Assembly: GCA_047967505.1 (NCBI GenBank) | Contig: CM106540.1 | Origin: Dipteris shenzhenensis | Lineage: Eukaryota; Polypodiophyta; Polypodiopsida; Gleicheniales | Reading direction: 5' to 3' (one strand) | Length of the DNA stretch: 64,000 nt | Part shown: positions 45,053 through 56,376 of the stretch, piece by piece | Layout of the letters: each line of letters starts with the position of its first letter | Numbering within the stretch: position 1 is the stretch's first letter | The notes under the pieces: model-generated | The model's database searches: none | What the model was told of the DNA's origin: nothing | Seen by the model: only the letters and a program-made list of their open reading frames with translations | Made by a program: the position numbers and the translations under genes

Positions 45053-45070
45053 TGGCACCGTTGCCAGTGA
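45053..45070 (+). promoter_or_regulatory. Athila/Tat-like primer-site motif
   Basis: TGGCACCGTTGCCAGTGA follows CCAACATT. From memory, plant Athila/Tat gypsy elements carry TGGCGCCGTTGCCGGGGA at this place, so three or so differences are expected from decay. No gypsy gag is recognisable just downstream. Confidence 0.45.
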
Positions 45071-45644
45071 GACTAGCATCTCAAGTAATGAGTAAACATA
45101 TGCAGGTATGTCTAAAAAACAAACTACTTTGAACTTTCATGAACATATCACTCAAGAGCTAAGAGAGCTAAAATTTTTCCAACTCAAGTAAAAAATAAAA
45201 ATAAAAATTCCTAACTGAAACTCTTCATTACCGGTTTAGAAAAAATCATGTTTTTTGGAAAAATAGCACCTTAAGGAATAAATCAGACCATGTGATGGTT
45301 GTCAAATGTAGAGCTTGAAATTTTGAACATTTCTCCTTTTTACGGAAGCACATTCTGACACAACCACCAAAAGTTATGGGCAATCAATGATTAAAGGTTC
45401 TAAATGCCATAACCCAAAGAAAAATTAAAACCACCTCCCTGTCAAACGTGGACAAATTCAAAGCTGCACATGTATTTGACTACTCAAAAGTGGACAAATT
45501 CAAAGGTGCACATGTGTTTGACTAAATCCATAGCTCCCCCTCTTTCCCTATAAAAGAGCACCCATCCCTCTCATACTTTTTCTTTCACATCTTGCCTCCA
45601 TCCTCTTCCCCATCTGAGCCCTACGCGTAATGGGAAGGTACCTT
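45071..45644. other. Leader-like or intergenic DNA, nothing recognised
   Basis: AT-rich. A GTGGACAAATTCAAAG(C/G)TGCACATGTGTTTGACTA-type segment is repeated at about 45448 and 45492. TATAAAAGAGC at about 45550 is TATA-like, but no transcript can be argued. Confidence 0.4.
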
Positions 45645-46418
45645 TCATAGATCCTCCTCTTCCTCGACTTCCCTCAAGGTGGTGTCCCTCTTGGCCTTGG
45701 TAGGAGCCTTCGGGCTTTTAGGACTTGGGAGCTTTGGACCTAAAGGGGGCTCCTTCATGGCAATTATGGAGCTGACTGGGGAGGTAACCTTGCTCAACCA
45801 TGATCCCTAATTAGAGGAAAACTCATGATGAGCAATCGTGGCACCTACATATGTTAGCCAGTGGAGGTATGATTTGACCCTTACTATCCCTTTTCTCATC
45901 TCACAAGGTTTGAGCATGTTAAACATTCTGAGGGGAACCACCATTCTCAACTCTTCGTGCTCAAGGGTTGTTATTTGGAACCCTATTCGTTTTGGGATGT
46001 CGATGGTTGCTAGAATGTGCATCCAATTCTGAGATAACTCTGGCTTGGGGAGAGGGGCATACCAAAATTCATCTTCCTCCTTCTCACCATCTTCCCTCTC
46101 ACAATTTTGGAATAGTTTTAGGGATGTAGTCCTATCGGTTGTGTCAGACTCCGTGGCACGGTGAATAGTTGTCTAGACAATTGATATAGTCGTTGAATAA
46201 GTTTCTATTAAGAAATATAGAGGTGATACATGGAAGGTCTACTATAGCTTATGGGTCAGTTGATGTACATTATTTGCATGCTCAAAACGTGATTTCCACA
46301 CCAACGGTTGGAACAAAAATAAAATTTCCATGCACGTATTGCGAAACTATGTTTTTGTGATCATTTAATTATTGTTCTTTGCATGACTGAAACTTGATTT
46401 CCAAATCGGTGGTTTCAT
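45645..46418 (-). pseudogene. Unrecognised decayed reading frame (258 codons)
   Basis: One minus-strand frame from ATG 46418 to TGA 45645 is interrupted by six stops: five TAG and one TAA, no TGA and no apparent frameshift. That bias fits CAG/CAA-to-stop decay of a real gene better than chance. The best stretch is acidic (REDGEKEEDEFWYAPLPKPE) followed by NWMHILATIDIPKRIGFQIT, RMVVPLRMFNMLKPCEMRKG and VRVKSYLHWLTYVGATIAHH. It ends Pro/Lys-rich with SPKSPKAPTKAKRD. The N-terminal part holds a duplicated motif, PIWKSSFSHAKNN and LVWKSRFEHANN (46378-46413 and 46272-46307). I do not recognise the family. A lineage-specific retrotransposon ORF is a possibility. Confidence 0.45.
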
Positions 46419-47179
46419 GGGACTTGAACATCTTTACCTTGTGGTTTGGTAGATTCCTACATCATGTTTACTGAGGTGGTTTGCTCTATGGTGACTGAAT
46501 CTTCCATGAATAGGTTGTTACTCTAGGTTGTTACTCATATTGTGACAGGCATACCTTGATCAGAAGTGGGATCCCCTCCCTGTATCTCATCCCCCTTCCC
46601 CTCCTATACTTTTGAATCCTTTGTCCATCACTCTTCAAATCACTGGTTCCTTCCTTGTACCTCTTCCCCCTTCTTCATCCTCTACTTGCCTTGCTGATTT
46701 GACTGGCCTCTTTTACTACAGGCTTGACCAATTCCACTTTCCCCCCCAAGTTCAACAAAAGTTTTAGTCAAGTTTTTGATACCCCACTTGAAACAAAATG
46801 CCCATGAATGGATCTCTCAAGATATTCGTGTGGTGATAAAATAGGGAGGGTGATGGGGGCACTTGAGAGAGAGCCCCCCCACATCCCACACTTATGGTCA
46901 CCATGGTTCAGGCCCCTAGTGCAGAGATGTTTACTAAACTTTGCACTCCCCTCAGAGCGCAAGGTAGTAAAGAAACATGTGGTATTGAGTCTTCTGCCTC
47001 TAGGAGGACGTGATCCATGAAGCAATGACTCTCACTGATGGATATCTTAGTTCTCGCACCAATGAACAAACAGTGAAATCCAATATGTCGTGTGATTTGT
47101 AGAATTCCATGAATCATTGAGTCTTTGAACACAACTTGCACCTATCATGGCTCATCAAAGGGCATGCCTGTGTGAGCAT
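46419..47179. other. Intergenic, nothing recognised
   Basis: Short frames on both strands (for example 47025-46768 minus) carry no family signature. Confidence 0.4.
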
Positions 47180-47860
47180 CCATACCCACACCACACCACA
47201 CCACACCCCCTTGTCCCCTCCTCTACCCCACCATCTTCTTCCCCATCCCTTCCTCCTAATGTTCAGATTCAGCCCACCCATCCTTAGCCCCTTCCCCTTC
47301 CATCCATATCCCTCTCTCAAACCCGCTGTAAATGACCTCTTCTGTATAATCCCCTTTCCTCTATCCTCTCTTTCATTTTGTCCATATCCTCTATATTCAG
47401 CCCTACACCATCTCCAATATCCCCATCCCCCTATATTCATCCCACATCTTCTTTCTCATATCGCTCACTTCCCCTCTATCCATTCTCCTCATATCCCTAT
47501 CACCTTCTCCTCCATCCTATCCATCTTCTCCCCCATCCCATCCCCCCATATTTGGGCCAACCATCTCTCTTTAATATCCTTAACCTCCCATCTATTCCTT
47601 CTCTTCATATCCATTTCACCTTCTCCTTTGTCCCACCCCTCATTACTTTCCCTATACCAAACCTATCCCCCTTCCCTTTCCCCTTCCATCCATATATGCA
47701 TCACAATACACATTCACCCATCCACCCCATCCTCCCTTTCTCCCATCCCCTAAAGTAGGTTTACACCCCTCCTCTCACATCCCATCCCAGCCCCCTTCCT
47801 CCCATCCTTTGAATTCAGCCCGCACCCTCCTCTCTTTTCCCATCCCAAACAAGGTCCCCT
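47180..47860. repeat. Polypyrimidine low-complexity region
   Basis: About 680 bp dominated by C and T on the plus strand (CCATCCC, CCCTTCC and TATCC words). It generates 205- and 126-codon Ser/Pro-rich frames that are compositional. Confidence 0.85.
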
Positions 47861-47962
47861 TTAGGGGAAGGGGAGGATGATATCATTTAAAAATGAATGT
47901 TCCAAAGAAATAATCACATTACAATAAATTGATGGAGTTTTGATGGCCATTGGAGGGGTGTC

Positions 47963-48172
47963 AATGTTGCCTAATTAATGTTTGTTACTATAAACAATAT
48001 GTTCATAGCCAACAAAGTGTAGCAAACAATAATGTCTCCCAATTAAATGTTTATTACTATAAACAATATGTTCATAGTCGACAAAGTGTAGCATACAATA
48101 ATGTTTCCTAATTAATCTTTGTTACTATAAACAATATGTTCATAGCCCTAACAAAGAGTAGCAAATGGTGTT
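47963..48172. repeat. Tandem repeat, three ~70-bp units
   Basis: TTTGTTACTATAAACAATAT followed by GTTCATAG and CAACAAAGTGTAGCAAACAA occurs three times, with units starting near 47963, 48031 and 48101. Divergence is low. Confidence 0.9.
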
Positions 48173-48912
48173 CTTCCTGATTGTAGTACATGTTTAGATG
48201 CATGTGCTATTCATTCCAATAGGGGCAATTTGTAGCTGCGTTGCATGAAAAAATTGTTATGAGAACGTTTCTCTTAAAGATTTCAAACACTAGTGGATCC
48301 TTGGCCTTGGGGTTGTCTTACTATTTCTAGCATGCTATTGAAGCTTATTTATCAAAGCACACAGTTGGGAAGTGGCTACCATGCAATTTGTGTGACATGT
48401 AACTCATATAGGAAGGCATGCATTCAAAGCATGAATTCTAGGCATTTCCACTTTCATGCATTGTTAGTGCAGTTTGCATGGCTTAGTACATACACATATC
48501 TCGATGGTTTGATGGCTAAGGTAAGTTAGATAGACGGTCTTCTTCCTTTTAGTACATCTTGGATGCCCTTGACCCCTTGGTCCCACAGGATCAAATCAAC
48601 TGCATTATACGATTGAACCTATTCTAACTCCATACATCATGGACTTGGGGTTAGGACTAGGAGTTCCCCACCAAGATATAGTTCTATCATGACCACATCT
48701 TGAGAGGAGATAGAGGATGGAAATGATGGTTAGACCCTGGTATTTGGAGGCCATGTGAGTGTTCATGCTTTCAGGATTGCAATGAAACAGATGTGGTTCT
48801 CATCTCATCAGCTAAGGATCAAGGTAGGGAGAGCCACATGTATGCCTAGAAAGCAATAGTTCTATAGACTATGCATGTTGGGGGAGGTGGAGATAGAGGA
48901 GCATTTCTGGTG
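48173..48912. other. Intergenic, nothing recognised
   Basis: No coding or element signal. It leads into the left arm of the inverted repeat. Confidence 0.45.
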
Positions 48913-49488
48913 AAAACATGTGTGCCTTAGGATCTATGGAGCACTCTAAGGTGGATGGAACGTATGTGGAAACATGATGAAGAGAGTGCTCATGACATGT
49001 ACCTCAAATCAATTAGGTTCCAACATACATTAGCTTGGACTCATAAATTGGATCTTGAGTGAATGTGCATTTCTTCTATTCAACAATACATGATAGGCCT
49101 CTTATATGGGAGGTGTTGAGATATGGTGCCATGAGCACATAGATTAAAGGCTAAGTTATGGTATATGAAAGAATTAAAGTAGCCACCGTAGGATGTGGAC
49201 TACAAGACGTGGAGATGTAAATCAAGGATATCCACAAGGAGAGATGTGGATTAGAGGATCCCACAAGTGTTGACTATTCTAAGTGCACTCTCTATATAAG
49301 AGGCCTATCATGTGTTGTTGAATAGAAGAAATGCACATTCACTCAAGATTTTGTTTATGAGTCCAAGCTAATGTATCTTGGAACCTAATTGACTTGAGGT
49401 ACATATCATGAGCACTCTCTTCATCATGTTTCCACATAGGTTCCATCCACCTTAGAGCGCTCCATAGATCTTGAGGCACACATGTTTT
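48913..49488. repeat. Long inverted repeat of LTR-like DNA (arms ~195 bp)
   Basis: The left arm (48913-49107) is the reverse complement of the right arm (49293-49488) at roughly 92-95% by eye. The spacer is 185 bp. Shared words include AACATGATGAAGAGAGTGCTC, GCTTGGACTCATAAA, GAATGTGCATTTCTTCTATT and AGGCCTCTTATAT. In both orientations the inner edge holds a TATA box (CTATATAAGAGGCC on plus, CCATATAAGAGGCC on minus), and the spacer begins TGTTGAGATATGGTGCC, like a copia LTR start. So these look like two copies of one LTR's R-U5 facing away from each other. Confidence 0.8.
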
Positions 49489-49494
49489 CTGGTT

Positions 49495-49715
49495 ATTATG
49501 AGATCTGCAGATGATACCATTGCCTCTTTTAGGAGGGGCATGATCTTAGGCCTTTCTCTTGGTTGATTCACTTTTAGGACCAGGTCTACGTTGGCCTCTA
49601 TCTAATGGAGATGTGAAGACACATATAGACCCTATTGCATTAGACCAAACAGCAAGAGGGGATAGTACCATGGGAGGCACAGGTGGATCGAGCTAAGTGA
49701 CATGTCATAGATTTC
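49495..49715 (-). repeat. Leader-like repeat, second copy
   Basis: The reverse complement of 25855-26085. It lies just outside the right arm of the inverted repeat, where a copia leader would follow the U5. TGGTTATTATGAGATC at about 49490 is a possible degenerate primer site. Confidence 0.5.
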
Positions 49716-50314
49716 TATGCATTCAAGATTTCCCACAGACATGGTGAAGTAGAGGAGGAGGAGATAGATGATATGAGGGAAACATGGGTCAGTGGGATGA
49801 GATGACAACAAGGAGGGATGCAACCAGTGATGCAGGGATGATACATGATGCAGAGACACATTAGGGCATGTACTATGGAGGTTCATCACATCACAACACT
49901 ACATGGAGGGGATCTCTTGAGTAGCATCAATCTTGATTTGGGCCATTAGATATAAAGATCACAAAGCTCGCCCCCTGCCACAGCTTGAGAGGACTCGATA
50001 GACACAAAATACGAGATAATTTCATAGCTCACAATGAGCCACCTTGGTACCTAGTTATTTGTTTTTACTTTGAGTTGCATATTAGTTATTTATTTTTGAG
50101 CTTTGAGATTAGTTTAGTTTAGTCCTCAGCAAAGGGCATTAGTGAACCATCTGCTTTAATAACAATGGATTATATGAGCCACTCTATGATTGTACTTAGT
50201 GCAATTAGAATCACTAACGATTGCACAGATGGTCTCAAGGAAGTTTTACACTAACTTACTATCCTAAGGGAAAATGATCAAAGGAACATGATGCCTCAAT
50301 GGAGAGCATGAAAA
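49716..50314. other. Unassigned, probably family-3 leader at its right end
   Basis: The sequence immediately left of the PBS at 50315 is likely leader of a family-3 copia element in minus orientation. No frame is recognised. Confidence 0.35.
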
Positions 50315-50530
50315 GCTTTGATACCATGAACAAATATGAAGAGGGAGAGGGTAAGATTGGAGATGAGGAGAACTACTAGAGAGCACACCACAAATGATAA
50401 ACTATATGGTAGATTAGTTAAAGAGAATAAATATATACGAGCTTGATGGAGGCCCCTTTATAGGGTTTCCATCCCTCTTTCCATTTTAGTACTCTTTTGT
50501 GTTAGAGTGATATGCAATATATGGAACATG
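50315..50530 (-). repeat. Family-3 PBS and truncated 5' LTR
   Basis: The minus-strand PBS reads TGGTATCAAAGC (50315-50326). The adjoining LTR-like DNA (TGAACAAATATGAAGAGG on plus) matches 17270 onward, including GAGAGCACACCACAAATGA. Similarity fades near 50530, so the LTR is incomplete. It is unlinked to a body and represents a second family-3 insertion. Confidence 0.7.
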
Positions 50531-51239
50531 ATGTTTAGATGAATCCTCAGTAAGTAATTATTGAGGTAGTGATTTTTTTAGTCTGCAAAGTGTGTCTCAA
50601 ATTTTATTGTGCCTTCACTCTTTTGTGTGTCTCCTATCCATATATGGAATCACTCATAGGTGATTTTTTCCTGAATTTTAAGGTAGCTAGGGCCAATTCT
50701 ATTTTGGATGAGTCCTACTTGGTTAGCTTTTGGCTAGATCATTTTTGTGCAGTTATGTTCTACTCCAAAGTTTAATTTTCTATTAGAAGTCTTTTTAAGA
50801 ACTCAAACATGTGGCATGTAGTGGATTGAAGAGACTGGTAAAGACACTCGATTTGTATTACTAGGGACAAAGTTATGATCCAATATTTGAAAAATAGAGG
50901 CCAAAACTAGCACATTTATTAGCCAAGCATATAAATATCAAAGTGATGATAAATGAGTGGAAAAATCCCCCCAAAAATCTAATTTTCAAGGTAACATTGG
51001 GTTATGAGACTTTTTGATTTGGTGCCTAAATGGCTAATATGTGACCTCCAAAACTAGGGTCTAAGATGTCTAAATTTTAAAAAAGGGACCCCATTAGGCT
51101 AACATGTAGAATCGAGTTAGTCTAGTTATGGTTAACTTATCTATGATGAATTTTCTTGGTTTGGATTAGTTGGGTTGTTAGGTTAGCCTATGGCTTGGCT
51201 ATGTTTTGTAAATGGGAGTTAGTTTGGGGCTTAAGGTGG
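50531..51239. other. Intergenic, nothing recognised
   Basis: AT-rich, no motif or repeat recognised. Confidence 0.5.
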
Positions 51240-51960
51240 GTTCAGAAAAAGTAGGGATAGGAGGCATTGTCACCATAGGTGGTGGTTCTATTGGGTAAGA
51301 GGCATGGTAGGGTGGATGTAGGGCTTGTGATGTGTAGTGTGAGGGGTGAAAGAGTGGGAAGAATTAAGGGAGAAGGAGGGGTGGGGAGAATTAAGAGAGA
51401 GGGTGGTATGGGGTTTGAGAGGAAAGGGAGATGAATATCATTAACGATACAGGTTCCAAGAAACAAGAGATGGGAAATGGGAAGGAGGGAATGAGGGGAG
51501 GGGAAGGGAAAACTATGGGGTGAGCACACAAGATTGGAGGCTAAAAATGAGTGGAGGGGAGGAACAATGGAACAATGATCATGCCATCAACTACATGAGG
51601 TAGGGAATGAGAAGGAGGGAGTGAAGAAGGGGGGATTCCAAGGGTAGGGGGTCTATGATTAGGATGAAATGGGGAATATAGAGGAGGAGAAATATGGGGG
51701 GGGAAAGGAGCGACAGCTTCACCTAGCCTACAAGCCGAGAGAACAAAAGGGGAGGGAAGGGAATGGGGGCACAATAGGGAGAGAGGGTAGGGGTGGTTTT
51801 CAAGGTAAGGGATAGGATTTCAAGGTAGTATGGGGGTAAGTGCAACCAAGCAGGGGGATAATGAGGGGAAAAAACAATGGGAGAGGGGAAATTTGAGGGG
51901 ACTCTGGCAAAGGGGAAAAGTGTTAGGGAAGGGGGGTTATGAGATAGGGGGCAAAGTGGG
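51240..51960. repeat. Polypurine low-complexity region
   Basis: About 720 bp strongly enriched in A and G on the plus strand (GGGGAGG, GAGAGGG, AATGGGA words). It continues beyond the copia insertion at 58005-58180. Confidence 0.85.
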
Positions 51961-51969
51961 AATGCAATA

Positions 51970-52037
<68 letters not shown>

Positions 52038-52089
52038 ATGTATGTATGTATGCATGCATGCATGCATGAATGCATGTATGTATGCATGC
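51970..52089. repeat. Compound microsatellite (TA)n(TG)n(TATG)n(CATG)n
   Basis: TA run about 51970-52002, TG run to about 52020, then TATG and CATG tetranucleotides up to the LTR at 52090. The array resumes after the element at 58000 (CATGCATGTATG). Confidence 0.95.
52085..52089. other. Target-site duplication CATGC (left)
   Basis: CATGC precedes the LTR, and CATGC at 58000-58004 follows the other LTR. Both lie in CATG microsatellite, so the match is less decisive than for element D but correctly placed. Confidence 0.82.
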
Positions 52090-52260
52090 TGAGAGTGCTC
52101 TCAACGGAAGCAAGAACGGAAGAGGGAGAGAGAGAAACAGAGAGCCACACAAGTTAAGGTGGGTGCAAAACCACCCTAATCTTCTTTTTCATTCATTTAT
52201 ATATGTGTTTGAGTATTGTACATAACTGAGGTAAAGGCACAGTGACCTTTAACCCCCACA
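52090..52260 (-). repeat. 3' LTR (171 bp)
   Basis: The plus strand runs TGAGAGTGCTCTCAACGG to TTTAACCCCCACA. The TATA-like box on minus is ACATATATAAATG (about 52194-52207 plus). Confidence 0.95.
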
Positions 52261-52271
52261 ACCTCCCACTT
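52261..52271 (-). promoter_or_regulatory. Polypurine tract
   Basis: The minus strand reads AAGTGGGAGGT adjacent to the 3' LTR, identical to element A's tract. Confidence 0.88.
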
Positions 52272-52313
52272 AAAGGACAATGTGTCTTTTAGGGAGAACC
52301 ACCAGTGAGCATA

Positions 52314-55300
52314 CTATCCAATGCCCATCAATACACGACAATACTCAAACCGTTGACTAGGTAGACTCTTCGTCAGCATATCTGCAGGGTTATCATCTGT
52401 ATGAACCTTGACAAGCTCTATGCGCTTGTCCTCAAGTACCTCCCTAATGAACTGGTACCTGATCTCAATGTGTTTGGTCTTTGCATGAAAGACCGGATTC
52501 CGTGCTAGCTGAATAGCACTCATGGAATCACTATGCAATGTCAGTATACCTGTATGAATCCCCAAATCTCCCACTAGCCGGTCAAGCCATATAGCCTCCT
52601 TGCAACCCTTTGTGGCTACAACATACTCAGCCTCTGTGGTAGACAAAGCAACACACTTCTGTGCATGAGACATCCACGACACTGCACCACCTACAAAGGT
52701 GAACACATAACCAGAAGTGGATCTCCTACTATCCACATGCCCTGCATAGTCTGAATCTGTGTACCCAAGTACATGCATGTCTCCTCTACCAAAGCAGATG
52801 CACATCTCCTTGGTACAATTCATGTACCTCCTGATGCACTTAACTGCCTCCCAATGCCTCTTTCCTGGATTAGCCATATACCGGCTAACAACTCCCACTG
52901 CAAATGCAATGTCTGGCCTAGTAGCTATCATAGCATACATAAGACTCCCAACCCTTGATGCATAAGGAACCTGGGCCATCATGGCCCTTTCCTCATCTGA
53001 TTTGGAACTATCTGTATGACTCAGTTTCACATATGGAGGCAATGGAGTACTCACTACCTTCCCCCCCTCCATATTGAAACACTGCAATACTTTTGTAACA
53101 TAGTCTTTTTGTGAAAGCCAAAGGAGTTTCCTACTCTGATCACGCGTGATGCGCATACCAAGAATATGACTTGCAAGTCCCAAATCCTTCATATCAAAGG
53201 CCTCATGCAACTTGGCCTTTAATGCATCTAGCTCATAAGTATTCTTGCTAGCCAATAGCATATCATCCACATATAGTGCCAAGATTATCAGGCTATTATC
53301 CTTAGCCCTTTTAATGTAGAGGCAGTGATCAATTTCACTCCTTCTAAAACCCTGGGACCAAATGAAAGCATCAAACTTCTGATACCATTCTCTAGGCACT
53401 TGCGTAAGACCATAGAGAATCTTCTTTAGCTTGCAAACTAAATGCTCTTTGCCCTTTTCTTCAAAGCCTTCCAGCTGCACCATGTAAATTTCCACATGCA
53501 AATCCCCATGCAAGAAAGCTATCTTGACATCCATCTGCATAAGGTCCATATCCTCTGCTGCCACTAGTCCAAGCATGCATCTAAGTGTGGTCATCTTCAC
53601 AACCAGAGAGAATATCTCATCAAAGTCCACACCCTTCTCTTGCTTGAACCTTTTAGCGACCAAACGGGCCTTGTACCTAGGCACATCATCACCTGTGACC
53701 TTCATTTTGTAGACCCATTTACATGGCAATGCTTTCTTTCCATGTGGCAAAGAAACCAAGTCCCAAGTCTTATTCCTCATAAGTGAACTCACCTCTGATT
53801 GCATAGCATACTCCCACTTGCATTGATCCTCATGCATCATAGCCTCTCTATAGTAAGAAGCTCCCCGCAATCAGTAAGCATCACATAGTCTACCCCTGGA
53901 ACAAACCTATCAGGCAATCTAGACACTCTAGATGATCTTCTCAAGGGCATTTCAGCTTGCTGTCCCACCTGTATATCAGCCACATTTGGCTCATCATTTC
54001 CACCAATAGATGATCCAGCATCTACCCTTGATTGTATACTTGTGGGAGTACTTGGTGGTACCATTTCTTGCACATTTGGTGCATGGACAGCTTGCTGTCT
54101 ATCAACATATGCGGGTGGATTCACATCCTAGAAAGTGATTCTCCTCATTTCCACATCCCTCATGGGTGCCTTATGCATCTTCTTCTCATTGAAGACTACA
54201 TTATGGCTGTGTATGACCTTCTTTGCTTCTGGATCCCAGAGATGATAGCTCATCTCTCCACTTTCACCATAACCCAGAAAGATGCATTTCCTAGACTTAG
54301 GATCTAGCTTCTTTCAAAGCTCTTTTGGCACATGTGCATATGCCTCACACCCAAATATACGCAAATGAGAGTAAGAGGGCTTCTTGCCACTCCATGCCTC
54401 TTCAGGAATACCACCATCCAAACTCTTACTGGGTGATCTAATAGATCACATGCACTGCAGTCTTCATTGCCTCAGCCCAAAAACCACAAGAAAGACTTGC
54501 ATTGGAAAGCATGCATTGCAACCTTTCTTGAATGGTACGGTTCATCTTTTCTGCAACTGGAATTTACTCTGGAGTATGAGGGGATGTGAGCTCCCTGTTA
54601 ATCCCACGTGTATCATAGAAATGTTGAAAGTCATGAGAGAGATAATCTCCACCATTGCCAGTCCGTAGGCATTTAAGCGTTCTACCTGACTGATTCTCAA
54701 CCAAGGCCAACCATTTCTGAAATACCTGGAACACATCACTCTTCCAAGCTATAGCATAAGCCCACACTTTCCTAGTTGCATCATCAATGAATGTCACATA
54801 GTATTCAGCCCCGCCTAATGACCGTGTAGGCATGGGACCACATACATCTGAATGCACCAAATCAAGCTTTTCAAACTCTTTCTTTCCCCTTCTTTTATGG
54901 GCTGATTTAGTCTGCTTCCCATAGAGACAGTGCTCACAAAATTCAAAATCAGAGAAACTCAAATGCGGTACATAACCCAAATGGCATAAGAGTTTCATTC
55001 CATTCTAGCTCATGTGCCCCAACCTGCAATGCCACAAAGAAGTGCTTGGCTGCTCCGTTATTACAACAACATGATCAAACACCCCTGATACATGTAAGGG
55101 ATACAAAGTCCCACACCTTGCACCCCTAGCCAAAAGCATAGAGCCCTTCTGAATTTTCCAACTCTGAAAACCAAAAGTGGTGTGAAAACTAGCATCATCT
55201 AGCTGACCTACTGAAATAAGACTCTTAGTCAACTTAGGCACATGTCACATGTTTCAAAAGAACTACAGACCCATTTGCAAAAGAAAACTTTATGTCACCT

Positions 55301-56376
55301 ACTCCCACTATGTCACATGCATAGTCATTTCCAAGATGCACACAACCTGTCTTTCCACTGTCATAAGTGGAGAACCATTCCCTATGGGGAGTAACATGCA
55401 ATGAAGCACCAGAATCCAAAATCCAATCCTGGGAATATGCATCACCTGAAGTGGTAAGCAACTCTGCATATAAACTAGACATGAAGAGAACGTCATTGTC
55501 ACTATCATGTGTAACTGCATTGATCTCCTCGATCTTCACTTTTCCTTTGTCCTCCCTTGGACTCTCTTCCTTTTGATTTGCACCCCAATTTGCATTCTTT
55601 TTCTTATCCTTTTGCTCTCTTTTCAGCTTGTAGCAATCCTTTTTCATATGGCCCTTCTTGCCACAGTGGTAACACTCAATGTTCCATGCCTTGGATTTGC
55701 TATGAGACTTCCCTCTTTCTTGGGACTTCCCCCTAAACTGTGATCTGCCCCTTTGCACATTTAAGGCTGTATCCTGCTTGTTGCCATCCATAGACTTCCG
55801 TCTAATCTCCTCGGCCAACAAGCTACCCACAACATCATCAAATTTCAGTACTCCACCAGGTGCAGAGTTACTGACAGCTGTACGGAAGGTGTCCCATGAG
55901 GATGGCAATGAACATAAGAGAAATATTGCCTTAGTCTCCGCATCAAAATTCATCTTCTGAGCCTGAAGCTGGCTGAAAATAATATTGAATTCATTCAAGT
56001 GAGAAGCAATGGAAACCCCTTCCTTCATCTGCAGCTCAAAGAACCTCTTCATGAGGTAAACTTTATTAGAGGTAGTTTCCTTTTCATAAGTGGCACACAG
56101 TTTCTTCCACAAATCTTCCATAGTCTGCTCATTTACTATTGTGAAATAAACTGACTCTGCAAGATGAAGTCTAATAGTAGATTTTGCTAATGCATCCAAC
56201 TCATTCCAATCATCCTCAGACATATTTGCAGGCTTAGCTTCATTCCCTGCCAAGGGTTTAATCTGCCTCTTTTGAATAAGCACATCCCTTATTTGTTCTT
56301 TCCACAAAGAAAAGTTTGTCCCATCAAACTTTTTAATGCTAAAAAACTCCTTTTCAGACATGGAAGAGGATGCCAT
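52314..56376 (-). pseudogene. gag-pol pseudogene of the 52-kb family-1 element
   Basis: gag starts at ATG 56376 (MASSSMSEKEFFSIKKFDGT). The first 380 codons are open and include UBN2-type gag, the CCHC knuckle CYHCGKKGHMKKDC (about 55625-55670) and protease WILDSGASLHVT (about 55395-55425). A small deletion near 55245 ends that frame. A TAG at 55005-55007 interrupts the pre-integrase where element B has CAG. Integrase shows [23 protein letters not shown] (TDNGGEY expected) and a stop after SPHTPE. RT-RNase H is open for 518 codons (53870-52314) with MDVKIAFLHGD, YVDDMLLASKN and DSDYAGHVDSRRSTSGY, and ends DNPADMLTKSLPSQ. LYGLTQVPREW replaces the usual [10 protein letters not shown]. It is non-functional. 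Confidence 0.93.

Noticed and set aside
45550-45560. TATAAAAGAGC as a host gene promoter
   Set aside because: No coding region in the expected direction. Such words are common in AT-rich DNA.
47136-47758. 205- and 126-codon Ser/Pro/His-rich plus-strand frames
   Set aside because: Compositional product of a polypyrimidine region that suppresses stops on this strand.
51723-52152. HTYIHTYI and IYIYIY proteins on the minus strand
   Set aside because: Translations of the TATG and TA microsatellites.
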